64,000 nt of DNA from Ensifer sesbaniae. Its GTDB lineage: Bacteria; Pseudomonadota; Alphaproteobacteria; Rhizobiales; Rhizobiaceae. The position numbers and the translations under genes are program-made. Each line of letters begins with the position of its first letter. Positions within the stretch are counted from its first letter, which is position 1. The notes under the pieces are model-generated. The model was not told the DNA's origin, searched no databases, and worked only from the letters and a program-made list of their open reading frames with translations. The DNA lies in contig NZ_JABEKU010000002.1 of the NCBI RefSeq assembly GCF_013283665.1, positions 1,176,863-1,240,862 of the forward strand. Direction: 5' to 3'. This document shows, piece by piece, positions 26,576 to 35,320 of this stretch.

Positions 26576-28186
26576 ATGAACGACAAGATCACCAATTGGA
26601 CCAGTTCCGACGACGCCCTGGTCGAAAACGCCATCCGCCGCGGCGCTACACGCCGTGAGCTGCTGCAGATGATGCTCGCGGGCGGCGTTGCTCTCTCCGC
26701 CGGCGGTCTCGTGCTCGGCCGCGCCTCCAACGCGGTTGCCGCAACGCCGGTCTCCGGCGGCGCGCTTAAGGCGGCCGGCTGGTCGTCCTCGACTGCGGAC
26801 ACGCTCGACCCGGCCAAGGCATCGCTCTCCACCGACTATGTGCGCTGCTGCTCCTTCTACAACCGTCTCACCTTCCTCGATAAGAGCGGCACCCCGCAGA
26901 TGGAGCTCGCTGAGGCAATCGAGTCTGAGGATGCGAAGACTTGGACGGTCAAACTGAGGAGCGGCGTCACCTTCCACGACGGCAAGCCGTTAACCGCCGA
27001 CGACGTGGTCTTCTCGTTGAAACGCCATCTCGATCCATCCGTCGGTTCGAAGGTCGCGAAGATCGCCGCGCAGATGACAGGCTTCAAGGCCGTCGACAAG
27101 CAGACAGTCGAGATCACGCTCGCAAATCCGAACGCCGACCTGCCGACCATCCTGTCGATGCACCACTTCATGATCGTCGCCGATGGCACGACGGATTTTT
27201 CCAAGGGGAACGGCACCGGCGCCTTCGTCAGGGAGGTCTTCGAGCCCGGCGTACGCTCGATCGGCATCAAGAACAAGAACTATTGGAAGTCCGGCCCGAA
27301 CGTCGATTCCTTCGAGTACTTCGCGATCAGCGACGATAGCTCGCGCGTCAACGCATTGCTCTCAGGCGACATCCATCTCGCTGCTACGATCAATCCGCGC
27401 TCGATGCGCCTGGTCGAGGCCCAAGGCGACGGCTTCGTGCTCTCGAAAACCACCTCGGGCAACTACACCAATCTCAACATACGCATGGACTTGGAGCCCG
27501 GCAGCAAGCGGGACTTCGTCGAGGGAATGAAGTACCTCGTCAACCGCGAGCAGATCGTCAAGTCGGCGCTCCGCGGCCTCGGAGAAATCGGCAACGACCA
27601 GCCGGTTTCGCCGGCAAATTTCTACCATAATGGCGACCTGAAGCCGCGGGCGTTCGATCCGGAGCAGGCGAAGTTCCATTTCGAGAAGGCCGGCGTTCTC
27701 GGTCAGTCGATCCCGGTGATCGCATCCGAGGCGGCGAACTCGTCGATCGATATGGCAATGATCATCCAGGCTTCCGCTGCCGAGATCGGCTTGAAGCTCG
27801 ATGTCCAGCGCGTTCCGGCCGACGGCTATTGGGACAATTATTGGCTCAAGGCACCGGTCCATTTCGGCAACATCAACCCGCGTCCGACACCGGACATCCT
27901 GTTCTCGTTACTCTATACTTCGCAAGCGCCATGGAACGAGAGCCAGTACAAGTCGGAGAAATTCGACAAGATGCTGATCGAGGCGCGCGGCTCACTTGAC
28001 CAGGAGAAGCGCAAGGCGATCTACAACGAGATGCAGGTGATGGTCGCAAACGAAGCCGGCACCATCATTCCGGCCTATATCTCCAATGTCGATGCGATCA
28101 CCGCCAAGCTCAAGGGCTTGGAAGCCAACCCGCTTGGCGGCCAGATGGGTTATGCTTTCGCGGAATATGTCTGGCTCGAAGCCTGA
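26576..28186 (+). CDS. Dipeptide/oligopeptide-type ABC substrate-binding protein with Tat signal
   Basis: The 536-residue family-5 solute-binding protein starts MNDKITNWTSSDDALVENAI. It carries a twin-arginine signal (RRGATRRELLQMMLAGGVAL), so it is probably exported folded. The family signature follows (SRVNALLSGDIHLAATINPR region, and earlier VKLRSGVTFHDGKPLTADDV). It presents a peptide-like or larger organic substrate to the DppB/C-type permeases downstream. The ATG at 26576 follows AAAAGGGGAATG and puts the Tat motif near residue 25; an upstream ATG adds 11 residues. The type of importer argues for a substrate larger than a single amino acid, or for an N-acyl compound. Confidence 0.9.
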   Translation: MNDKITNWTSSDDALVENAIRRGATRRELLQMMLAGGVALSAGGLVLGRASNAVAATPVSGGALKAAGWSSSTADTLDPAKASLSTDYVRCCSFYNRLTFLDKSGTPQMELAEAIESEDAKTWTVKLRSGVTFHDGKPLTADDVVFSLKRHLDPSVGSKVAKIAAQMTGFKAVDKQTVEITLANPNADLPTILSMHHFMIVADGTTDFSKGNGTGAFVREVFEPGVRSIGIKNKNYWKSGPNVDSFEYFAISDDSSRVNALLSGDIHLAATINPRSMRLVEAQGDGFVLSKTTSGNYTNLNIRMDLEPGSKRDFVEGMKYLVNREQIVKSALRGLGEIGNDQPVSPANFYHNGDLKPRAFDPEQAKFHFEKAGVLGQSIPVIASEAANSSIDMAMIIQASAAEIGLKLDVQRVPADGYWDNYWLKAPVHFGNINPRPTPDILFSLLYTSQAPWNESQYKSEKFDKMLIEARGSLDQEKRKAIYNEMQVMVANEAGTIIPAYISNVDAITAKLKGLEANPLGGQMGYAFAEYVWLEA

Positions 28187-28201
28187 TGAAGCGAACGGTC
28201 G

Positions 28202-28227
28202 GGGTTGCAGCCGCAGCGCTGCAGCCC
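28202..28227 (+). promoter_or_regulatory. Intercistronic hairpin between binding protein and permease genes
   Basis: GGGTTGCAGC pairs with GCTGCAGCCC (one G-T) around a 6-base loop, 16 bases after the binding-protein stop. Such stems between binding-protein and permease genes commonly protect the upstream mRNA or attenuate read-through, giving more binding protein than permease. Confidence 0.55.
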
Positions 28228-28271
28228 TGATCCTTTTGGTTTGAAATCTCGAATGCCGAAAGGGAACGCGT

Positions 28272-29222
28272 GTGAACAATCGTGTCCTATCGCTCGTGTT
28301 GAGCAGATTGCTCATCGCCTTGATCACGCTGGTGATCGTCTCCTTCGCCGTGTTCTTCGCCACGACGCTCTTGCCGGGAGACACAGCGACGATCCTGCTT
28401 GGACAGGCCGCCACGCCGGAGGCAGTCGAAGGCTTGCGCAAGGCCATGCATCTCGACGACCCGGCGATCTTCCGTTTCCTGCGCTGGATCGTTGGTTTGC
28501 TGCAGGGCGACCTTGGCACCTCCTATGCCAATGAGATGCCTGTCGCGGATCTGATCGGCGGGCGCTTCATCAACACGCTGCAACTCGCGGGCGTCACCGC
28601 GCTCTTTTCCGTGCCAATCGCGCTGACGCTCGGCATCACGGCGGCGATGCTACGTGGCTCGCTGTACGACCGCGCCGTCACCGTGCTGACGATAGGGGTC
28701 ATCTCCGTGCCGGAATTCATGATAGCGACCTCCGCGGTGTTGATCTTCGCCGTCTACCTGAAATGGCTGCCGGCGCTCTCCTTCGCGAACGAAGTCACGT
28801 CGCTGACAGAGCTCCTGCGCATCTATGCTATGCCGGTGATCACCCTTACCTTCGTCATCTCGGCACAAATGATCCGCATGACCCGGGCAGCGGTGATCGA
28901 GACGCTCAACACGCCCTATGTGGAGATGGCGTTGCTCAAGGGTGCCTCGCGGCCGCGCATCGTGTTTCGGCATGCGCTGCCGAACGCTCTGGGCCCGATT
29001 GTCAACGCGGTCGCGCTTTCGCTCTCATACCTGCTCGGCGGCGTCATCATTGTCGAGACGATCTTCAACTATCCAGGTATTGCCAAGCTGATGGTCGACG
29101 CCGTCGCCACTCGCGACCTGCCGCTGATCCAGAGTTGCGCGATGATCTTCTGCCTCGGCTATCTGCTCCTGATCACGGCCGCCGATATCATAGCCATCCT
29201 TTCCAATCCGAGGCTCCGATGA
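28272..29222 (+). CDS. Dipeptide-type ABC permease (DppB-like)
   Basis: The 316-residue inner-membrane protein starts with GTG (MNNRVLSLVLSRLLIALITL) and has six hydrophobic segments. It carries the DppB-family coupling loop near YVEMALLKGASRPRIVFRHA followed by LPNALGPIVNAVAL. It pairs with the next permease, whose start overlaps its stop by 4 bases. Together with the fused ATPase it forms the importer for the unidentified substrate. Confidence 0.9.
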   Translation: MNNRVLSLVLSRLLIALITLVIVSFAVFFATTLLPGDTATILLGQAATPEAVEGLRKAMHLDDPAIFRFLRWIVGLLQGDLGTSYANEMPVADLIGGRFINTLQLAGVTALFSVPIALTLGITAAMLRGSLYDRAVTVLTIGVISVPEFMIATSAVLIFAVYLKWLPALSFANEVTSLTELLRIYAMPVITLTFVISAQMIRMTRAAVIETLNTPYVEMALLKGASRPRIVFRHALPNALGPIVNAVALSLSYLLGGVIIVETIFNYPGIAKLMVDAVATRDLPLIQSCAMIFCLGYLLLITAADIIAILSNPRLR

Positions 29223-30082
29223 CAATGACCAATTCTGAGACCAAGGCTGACCGGATTTCAGGAACCCGGCTTGGCTATCGCTTCAACATCATCGGCATGG
29301 TCGGTCTCTCGGTCATCCTTTTTTGGGCGTTGATCGCGATCTTCGCGCCGCTGATCATCCCCTACCCCGTCGGCGAGATCGTCGACCTCGACTACTTCGG
29401 CCCGATGAGCCGCGACTTCTGGCTCGGCTCGGATTATCTCGGCCGCGACATGCTCTCGCGAATCCTGATGGGCGCCCGCTATACGGTCGGTATCTCGCTT
29501 GCGGCAGTTACGATCGCCTGCTTCAGCGGCGTGATGCTCGGCATGTTCGCAGCGGTCGCCGGCGGCTGGCTCGACACGGTCCTGAGCCGCTTCCTCGACG
29601 CCCTCAACTCGATCCCGAGCAAGCTGTTCGGCCTTGTGGTCGTCGCTGCCGTCGGCTCCTCCATTCCCGTACTAATCCTGACGCTGTCGGTGATCTATAT
29701 CCCCGGCGCGTACCGTTTCGCCCGCGCGCTTGCCGTCAACATCAACGCGATGGATTTCATCACCGTCGCCCGCATCCGTGGCGAAAGCACGCTCTATCTC
29801 ATCCGCTCGGAAATCCTGCCGAACATCGTCGGACCAGTACTTGCCGACCTTGGCATCCGCTTCGTCTTCATCGTTCTCCTGCTCTCCGGCCTCTCCTTCC
29901 TCGGCCTCGGCGTCCAGCCGCCTTACGCAGACTGGGGGGCTCTCGTGCGTGAGAATATCGGCGGCCTGCCCTTTGGTGCACCGGCGGTGATGGCTCCCTC
30001 CTTTGCGATCGCCAGCCTCACCATCAGCGTCAACCTGCTGATCGACAACCTGCCCAAGAAGATCCGCGATCGGAGCGAATGA
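29219..30082 (+). CDS. Dipeptide-type ABC permease (DppC-like)
   Basis: The 287-residue permease begins MTMTNSETKADRISG and has the DppC hallmarks: an N-terminal transmembrane segment, the periplasmic region FGPMSRDFWLGSDYLGRDML (the DxxGRD motif of the family), and the coupling loop DFITVARIRGESTLYLIRSE with ILPNIVGPVL. The start at 29219 gives an ATGA overlap with the upstream stop; a longer frame upstream overlaps the previous gene out of frame and is not used. Its stop overlaps the start of the ATPase gene. Confidence 0.9.
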   Translation: MTMTNSETKADRISGTRLGYRFNIIGMVGLSVILFWALIAIFAPLIIPYPVGEIVDLDYFGPMSRDFWLGSDYLGRDMLSRILMGARYTVGISLAAVTIACFSGVMLGMFAAVAGGWLDTVLSRFLDALNSIPSKLFGLVVVAAVGSSIPVLILTLSVIYIPGAYRFARALAVNINAMDFITVARIRGESTLYLIRSEILPNIVGPVLADLGIRFVFIVLLLSGLSFLGLGVQPPYADWGALVRENIGGLPFGAPAVMAPSFAIASLTISVNLLIDNLPKKIRDRSE

Positions 30083-31737
30083 TGGTAAATCTCGTAGAAA
30101 TCCGCGACCTGAAGGTCGAAGCCACCACCGATTCCGGCCGCCGCGTCGAGATCATCAACGGCGTCAGCTTCGACATCGCTGAGGGCGAGATCGTGGCGCT
30201 GATCGGCGAAAGCGGCTCCGGCAAGACGACGATCGCACTCACGCTGATGGGCCATGCCCGTCCCGGCTGTCGCATCTCCGGCGGCAGCGTCTCAGTCGCC
30301 GGAAAGGATATGGTGACGCTGAGCGAAAAGCAGCGCGCCAGGGTACGCGGCACCGAGGTCACCTATGTTCCGCAATCAGCCGCCGCCGCATTCAACCCGG
30401 CCACCACAATCATGGACCAGGTGATCGAGGTCACCCGCATCCATGGGATTATGTCGTCCGACGAGGCGCGCGCCCGCGCAGTGGATCTCTTCCGAGCGCT
30501 GTCGCTACCAGAGCCCGAAACGATTGGTAGGCGCTATCCGCACCAGGTCTCCGGCGGCCAGTTGCAGCGGCTTTCAGCGGCGATGGCACTGATCGGGGAC
30601 CCGAAGCTCGTCATCTTCGACGAGCCAACGACGGCGCTCGACGTGACGACGCAGATCGAGGTGCTGCGCGCCTTCAAGTCGGTCATGAAGAAAGGCGGCA
30701 TCGCCGGCGTTTACGTCTCGCACGACCTCGCCGTGGTCGCCCAGATCGCCGATCGGATCGTCGTCTTGAAAGGCGGCGAGACCAAGGAGATCGGCACGAC
30801 CGAAGAGATCCTCAATGGCGCGAAGCACCCGTACACGCGGGAGCTGCTCGCCGCCTTCGAGCCGAAACCCCGTGGCGCTGCGGGCGCGGCCGAGAGTGGT
30901 CCGGCCCCGTTGCTCGAAATCGAAAATCTCATCGCAGGCTACGGCCAGGTTCAGGCCGACGGCCTGCCGCTCGTGCGCGCGGTCGAGCATGTCAGTCTCA
31001 AGGTGGAGAAGGGGCGCAACCTCGGTATCATCGGCGAGTCCGGTTGCGGCAAGTCGACGCTCGCTCGCACCATCGCCGGCATATTGCCGGCCGCTGTCGG
31101 CAAGATCGTTTTCGACGGCAAGGAACTCGGTCGCAGCGCCCGCGAGCGCTCGCGCGATGAACTACGCGAAATGCAGATCGTCTTCCAATATGCCGATACG
31201 GCGCTTAATCCGGCGAAATCCGTCGAGGACATCTTAGCCCGGCCACTTACCTTCTATCACGGGATGAATGCCAAGGCGCGTAGCGCACGCATCGATGAGC
31301 TGCTCGACATGGTGCGTCTGCCGCGCAACCTGCGTCATCGCCGCCCGGGCGAGCTTTCCGGCGGCCAGAAGCAGCGCGTCAACTTCGCCCGCGCGCTTGC
31401 CGCCGACCCGAAGCTGATCCTTTGCGACGAAATCACCTCGGCGCTCGATACGGTGGTCGCCGCCGCCGTCATCGATCTCCTCAAGGAATTGCAGCGCGAG
31501 CTCGGTCTTTCCTACATCTTCATCAGCCATGACCTCTCCGTGGTGGAGTCGATCTGCGACGAGATCGTCGTGATGTATGGCGGCAGAAAGGTAGAGGAAA
31601 TCTCGCCGGCGAAGATCAAGACACCTGAGCATCCCTATTCGCAGTTGCTCTTCTCGTCGGTGCCGAGGCTCGATCCCACGTGGCTCGATGGGCTCGAACA
31701 GGATCCGGAGCTCGTGCGAGCCTATCGCCAGCGCTGA
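30079..31737 (+). CDS. Fused double ATP-binding protein of the dipeptide-type importer (DppD-DppF)
   Basis: The 552-residue protein contains two complete ABC ATPase domains. The first has Walker A GESGSGKTT, signature VSGGQLQRLSAAMAL and Walker B LVIFDEPTTALD. The second has GESGCGKST, LSGGQKQRVNFARAL and LILCDEITSALD. It replaces separate DppD and DppF subunits with one chain. It starts 4 bases inside the permease gene, so four transport genes are tightly coupled. The second Walker B has Ile in place of Pro (DEITSALD), but the catalytic Glu is kept. Confidence 0.92.
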   Translation: MMVNLVEIRDLKVEATTDSGRRVEIINGVSFDIAEGEIVALIGESGSGKTTIALTLMGHARPGCRISGGSVSVAGKDMVTLSEKQRARVRGTEVTYVPQSAAAAFNPATTIMDQVIEVTRIHGIMSSDEARARAVDLFRALSLPEPETIGRRYPHQVSGGQLQRLSAAMALIGDPKLVIFDEPTTALDVTTQIEVLRAFKSVMKKGGIAGVYVSHDLAVVAQIADRIVVLKGGETKEIGTTEEILNGAKHPYTRELLAAFEPKPRGAAGAAESGPAPLLEIENLIAGYGQVQADGLPLVRAVEHVSLKVEKGRNLGIIGESGCGKSTLARTIAGILPAAVGKIVFDGKELGRSARERSRDELREMQIVFQYADTALNPAKSVEDILARPLTFYHGMNAKARSARIDELLDMVRLPRNLRHRRPGELSGGQKQRVNFARALAADPKLILCDEITSALDTVVAAAVIDLLKELQRELGLSYIFISHDLSVVESICDEIVVMYGGRKVEEISPAKIKTPEHPYSQLLFSSVPRLDPTWLDGLEQDPELVRAYRQR

Positions 31738-31896
31738 GGCGCCGGCTCATTCCAACCTGCTGGCCATCGCCTCAGTCCGAAGAAGGACCGAAGGAGACGC
31801 GGACGAAACATCATACCTTGTCAGGTGCGGCTCCGGAGGAGCGGGCCAGATCGCAGGCGCCCGCTGCGCAAGCCGGCGCAAGCCGATCCGAAGATT

Positions 31897-32373
31897 CTAC
31901 ATCCGAAACAGGCTGGTCAGTGGCATGTGCACCTTGACGATCGGCGACTTCAAGACGACGAAACTAAAATACTTGTCGATGCCGACGTCCATGTCGGTGA
32001 GGCGCTCCATGATCGTCTGGTATTCGCCGATCCCGGCCGTGACGAATTTCAGGAGATAGTCGTAGCCGCCGGACACCAGATGGCATTCGATCACTTGGTC
32101 GACCTTCTCTATCGCCGCAAGGAAGCGGGCGAAGTCGATCTGCCGGTGGTTCTTCAGCGTGATCTCGGTGAAGACCGTAAGGGTTTGCCCGAGCTTGCTG
32201 ACGTTGATCTGCGCTGAGTAGCCCTCGATATAGCCCTCCGACTGCAGCTTCTTGACCCGCATGAGGCATGGGCTCGGGGAAAGATTGACGAGCTCTGCAA
32301 GCTCCACATTGGTGATGCGGCCATTCTTCTGCAGTTCGTACAGAATCTTGATGTCGATCCGGTCGAGTTTCAT
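31897..32373 (-). CDS. Lrp/AsnC family regulator of the amine catabolic cluster
   Basis: The 158-residue protein has the winged HTH (MKLDRIDIKILYELQKNGRI, VELAELVNLSPSPCLMRVKK) and the AsnC ligand-binding domain (VIECHLVSGGYDYLLKFVTA). The PSPCLMRVKKL recognition helix is typical of the Lrp/BkdR group. It is divergent from an FAD oxidoreductase and converges on the ABC importer operon, so it is the obvious local regulator. The ATG at 32373 gives the family length; longer frames upstream reach into the promoter gap. Confidence 0.92.
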   Translation of the reverse strand: MKLDRIDIKILYELQKNGRITNVELAELVNLSPSPCLMRVKKLQSEGYIEGYSAQINVSKLGQTLTVFTEITLKNHRQIDFARFLAAIEKVDQVIECHLVSGGYDYLLKFVTAGIGEYQTIMERLTDMDVGIDKYFSFVVLKSPIVKVHMPLTSLFRM

Positions 32374-32608
32374 GGCGGGCCTTTCCCCTTGCTGAAGTGG
32401 CCAACGGCGCAGCAGATTGTGCTGCGATTTTCCCGACGATGACCTTAACACATTGGAGAGGCGTGTCGATTTGGTTTGGGACAGTGGGCCAAAGCAGAAA
32501 GGGCGGCATTGCTCCTGCAAGACGGCATCTTCTGCTGCGCTTCGGCCATACTCCGGCAACGCCTTCGCGCCCAAGCCGCTAGACTGCGCTCGAAACGGAG
32601 GTCCCGCC

Positions 32609-33934
32609 ATGCCCGCACCACTGAAACTCGTCGACACAACTCCGCAGTTGCCCGATGCCGCCGATGCCGTGGTAATCGGCGGCGGCATTGTCGGCGTGTT
32701 CGCGGCCTATTACCTTGCCCGCCGCGGATTGAACGTCGCCCTCGTCGAGAAGGGACGGATCGGCGCGGAACAGTCGAGTCGCAACTGGGGCTGGTGCCGC
32801 CAGCAGAACCGGGACGCCCGTGAATTGCCGATGGCGACGAAGAGCCTCGATCTTTGGGAGCGTTTCGCCGCCGAGAGCGGCGAGGTCACCGGTTTCCGCC
32901 GCTGTGGGCTGCTCTACCTCAGCAATAGCGAAGAGGAACTGGCCGGCTGGGCACGCTGGCGCGATTTCGCCCGGACCGTCGGCGTCACCACCCATATGCT
33001 CGACAGCGCCCAGGCGACCGAGCGCGGCCGCGCAACCGGCAAGCCATGGAAGGGCGGCGTCTTTTCGCCGAGCGACGGCACCGCCGATCCGGCAAGCGCG
33101 GCACCCGCGGTCGCGCGTGCGATCCTCAAACTTGGCGGCACCGTGCACCAGTCCTGCGCCGCCCGCGGCATCGAGACAGAAGGCGGTCGCCTATCCGGTG
33201 TCGTCACCGAGCATGGCACCATCCGCACGAAAACGGCCGTCCTCGCCGGCGGCGCCTGGGCCTCCTCCTTCTGCCGCCAGCTCGATATCCGCTTTCCCCA
33301 AGCGTCTGTCCGCTCATCGATTCTCGCCGTCTCGCCGGGCGCCATCGGCCTTCCGGATGCGCTGCATACGGCCGCTGTTTCGGTGACGCGCCGCGCCGAC
33401 GGCGGCTATACACTCGCCATCAGCGGCCGCGGCCGCGTCGACCCGACGCCACAGCAATTGCGCTTCGCGCCGCAGTTTCTGCCGATGTTTGCCCGGCGCT
33501 GGCGCAGCCTTGCACGCGGCGGCCTTGAAGGTTTGCGCTCCGGTCACGAGAGCCTCACCCGTTGGCGCATCGATGCTCCGACGCCAATGGAGCGTATGCG
33601 CATCCTTGATCCCGCAGTCGACAAGGCCACCATTCGCCTCACTCACTCACGCGCGGTCGAGCTGTTGCCTGACCTGAAGAACACCAGCATCGCCGCCGCA
33701 TGGGCCGGCTACATTGACAGCACGCCCGACGGTGTGCCGTGCATCGGCGAAATCGCCACCATACCAGGCTTCATCCTGGCCGCCGGCTTCAGTGGGCACG
33801 GCTTCGGCATTGGTCCTGGCGCCGGTCACCTGATCGCCGACATCGTCACCGGTGACGAGCCAATCGTCGACCCCCGCGCGTACCATCCGGACCGCTTCCG
33901 AAAATCCGTCTGGGGTAAGGTCGCCGATTTCTAG
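32609..33934 (+). CDS. FAD-dependent oxidoreductase (DAO family, DadA-like)
   Basis: The 441-residue enzyme has the FAD motif DAVVIGGGIVGVFAAYYLAR, the second glycine-rich segment EKGRIGAEQSSRNWGWCRQQ, and the C-terminal LAAGFSGHGFGIGPGAGHLI. This is a typical DAO fold that oxidises amino acids or secondary amines. The WGWCRQQNRD block after the second motif matches an uncharacterised branch common in rhizobia. Divergent from the Lrp gene, it is probably controlled by it. It is the second FAD amine oxidase of the cluster and not a close copy of the one at 21 kb. Confidence 0.85.
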   Translation: MPAPLKLVDTTPQLPDAADAVVIGGGIVGVFAAYYLARRGLNVALVEKGRIGAEQSSRNWGWCRQQNRDARELPMATKSLDLWERFAAESGEVTGFRRCGLLYLSNSEEELAGWARWRDFARTVGVTTHMLDSAQATERGRATGKPWKGGVFSPSDGTADPASAAPAVARAILKLGGTVHQSCAARGIETEGGRLSGVVTEHGTIRTKTAVLAGGAWASSFCRQLDIRFPQASVRSSILAVSPGAIGLPDALHTAAVSVTRRADGGYTLAISGRGRVDPTPQQLRFAPQFLPMFARRWRSLARGGLEGLRSGHESLTRWRIDAPTPMERMRILDPAVDKATIRLTHSRAVELLPDLKNTSIAAAWAGYIDSTPDGVPCIGEIATIPGFILAAGFSGHGFGIGPGAGHLIADIVTGDEPIVDPRAYHPDRFRKSVWGKVADF

Positions 33935-34437
33935 TCACCTGAATCCATAGTTCGGTCATTGTTTTTTGGCAGAATCGTTTGACGGCGGCGAGGATGCTGA
34001 GCGTCGATCAAGCGAGGACCAGTCCACCGGAAGGAAGCCGTAGCGGGACGTCATCCCTCGTCGACGAAATGCAGATCAGAGCTTGCAAGTTCAAACCCGC
34101 CTTGACGGCATGCCATAAAGCAGTTCCGCCGGCGCTGAAACCAATCCCGAGGCACGAAGGGCTCTCTTCACGACGGCTCTGGACGGCCCGCTCTAAACCA
34201 TCACCCTTAAAAAGATGGTTGTGAAGCTCCTCTCCGCTCAGATCCGGCCGTCCACTTACGTCAGCTAGTGCAGATTTCGGTGTTCGAAGCGAACAAGCGG
34301 TTCAAATACGTTTGGACAACCACGAATGAATGTCTCCACCACCAACCAAATCTCGTATCCGGGACATTAATCAAACCTGGCTTCATCAGAGTGGCAGCTT
34401 TGCACCGCTAGAGTGCTTGCGATACCTAAGATGGCCA
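33935..34437. other. Intergenic region, no gene recognised
   Basis: I see no convincing coding region, hairpin or repeat in these 503 bases apart from the dif-like repeat that begins at its right end. Base composition is less GC-rich than in the catabolic cluster. Confidence 0.4.
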
Positions 34438-34464
34438 TTCCAGTCGATACATTATGCGTTCTTC
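34438..34464 (+). repeat. dif-like repeat, copy 2
   Basis: The core GATACATTATGCG (34446-34458) is preceded by TTCCAGTC and followed by a TTC. It has the same orientation as the copies at 11236 and 35321. It flanks the left side of the toxin-antitoxin module. See copy 1 for the comparison with dif. Confidence 0.75.
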
Positions 34465-34528
34465 GGGCGGGTGAACCACTGCGGCCCGTTGGCCTTCGCT
34501 GATAACCAGACCAACAGCCGGTCTACCC

Positions 34529-34819
34529 TCAGAAGCCAGCTTCTTTCTGATGCCGCACGGCGAGGATTGTCACAACGTCGTCGTCAATGCGGTACCGTGT
34601 AATGTATCCGCTATCTCCAAAATCGATGAGCCACTCTCGATACTGATCCGGCAAATCATCAATGAGGCGCCCCAATTTTGGATGTACGCCAAGGGCTTGC
34701 ACACCTGTCAGAATGGCTTCAGCCGCGCGCTTTGCTGCCAACGGGCTTTTCGGTTGCAAGAATTTTCGGAGGCGCTCAAGATCACGAACCGCTGCCTGAG
34801 AGAAGACTATTTGTGGCAT
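34529..34819 (-). CDS. ParE/RelE-family toxin
   Basis: The 96-residue protein fits the ParE toxin family: IVFSQAAVRDLERLRKFL at the N-terminus, the central PKLGRLIDDLPDQYREW, and the C-terminal beta strand TRYRIDDDVVTILAVRHQKE. ParE toxins poison DNA gyrase, while RelE relatives cut mRNA; the sequence does not settle which, but GRxxxxLPxxYRE with a terminal AVRHQKE favours ParE. Its start lies within the end of the antitoxin gene (13-base overlap), the standard antitoxin-first order. The pair sits between dif-like repeats 2 and 3. Confidence 0.88.
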   Translation of the reverse strand: MPQIVFSQAAVRDLERLRKFLQPKSPLAAKRAAEAILTGVQALGVHPKLGRLIDDLPDQYREWLIDFGDSGYITRYRIDDDVVTILAVRHQKEAGF

Positions 34820-35085
34820 TCAGGCGCAGCACTCTCGTCGTCAGCTCCCCACGTGGATAGCCAGTTTTCGACCTCAGCCGCAGTGGCATGGAGGCCGGTC
34901 GATTGATACTCCTCCCACGCCGCCAGCGTGTCCTGTCGCAATGCTTCTCGCTTCTCTTCTCGCTCGACGTATTGCGCAATCGCTTCTCGCATGATCCAGT
35001 GAGACGACCGGCGACGGATTTCAGCCAAGTGTTGAACGCGGCCCTTCAACTCATCATCGAGCTTGAGCGAAGTCGGGGATGCCAT
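34807..35085 (-). CDS. CopG/RHH-type antitoxin of the ParE pair
   Basis: The 92-residue protein starts with a ribbon-helix-helix module (MASPTSLKLDDELKGRVQHL, RRRSSHWIMREAIAQYVE). This is followed by an acidic, charged tail that should wrap the toxin (VENWLSTWGADDESAAPECH). RHH antitoxins neutralise the toxin and repress their own promoter. The upstream DNA has short dyads (AGCGCT and GGTATTACC) that could be the operator. It is encoded first, overlapping the toxin gene. Confidence 0.88.
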   Translation of the reverse strand: MASPTSLKLDDELKGRVQHLAEIRRRSSHWIMREAIAQYVEREEKREALRQDTLAAWEEYQSTGLHATAAEVENWLSTWGADDESAAPECHK

Positions 35086-35150
35086 AGCAGCCGTCCTTAG
35101 TTTAAGGTAATACCAAGCGCTAAATATAAGTGCTGCGGTTTCACTTGTCT

Positions 35151-35273
35151 ATGATCCAGCATCTCGTTTCCTACCTGTCGCAGTACACGTCGCTGCAGCC
35201 GGGCGACATCATCTCGACCGGCAAGCCGCCCGGCGTCGGCACCCAGAAGCAGTTCGCACGCGCGGACGACTGA
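35151..35273 (+). pseudogene. Fragment of a fumarylacetoacetate hydrolase-family gene
   Basis: A 40-codon open stretch encodes MIQHLVSYLSQYTSLQPGDI followed by ISTGKPPGVG, which is the conserved core near the C-terminus of FAH-family hydrolases (usually QPGDIISTGTPPGVG). Nothing of the rest of the roughly 280-residue protein is present. It is a gene remnant trapped between the toxin-antitoxin pair and dif-like copy 3. Confidence 0.75.
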
Positions 35274-35320
35274 TCTTACGTCGAGGAGAACGACCGCTAA
35301 CGGAAATCCCACGCCGTCGT

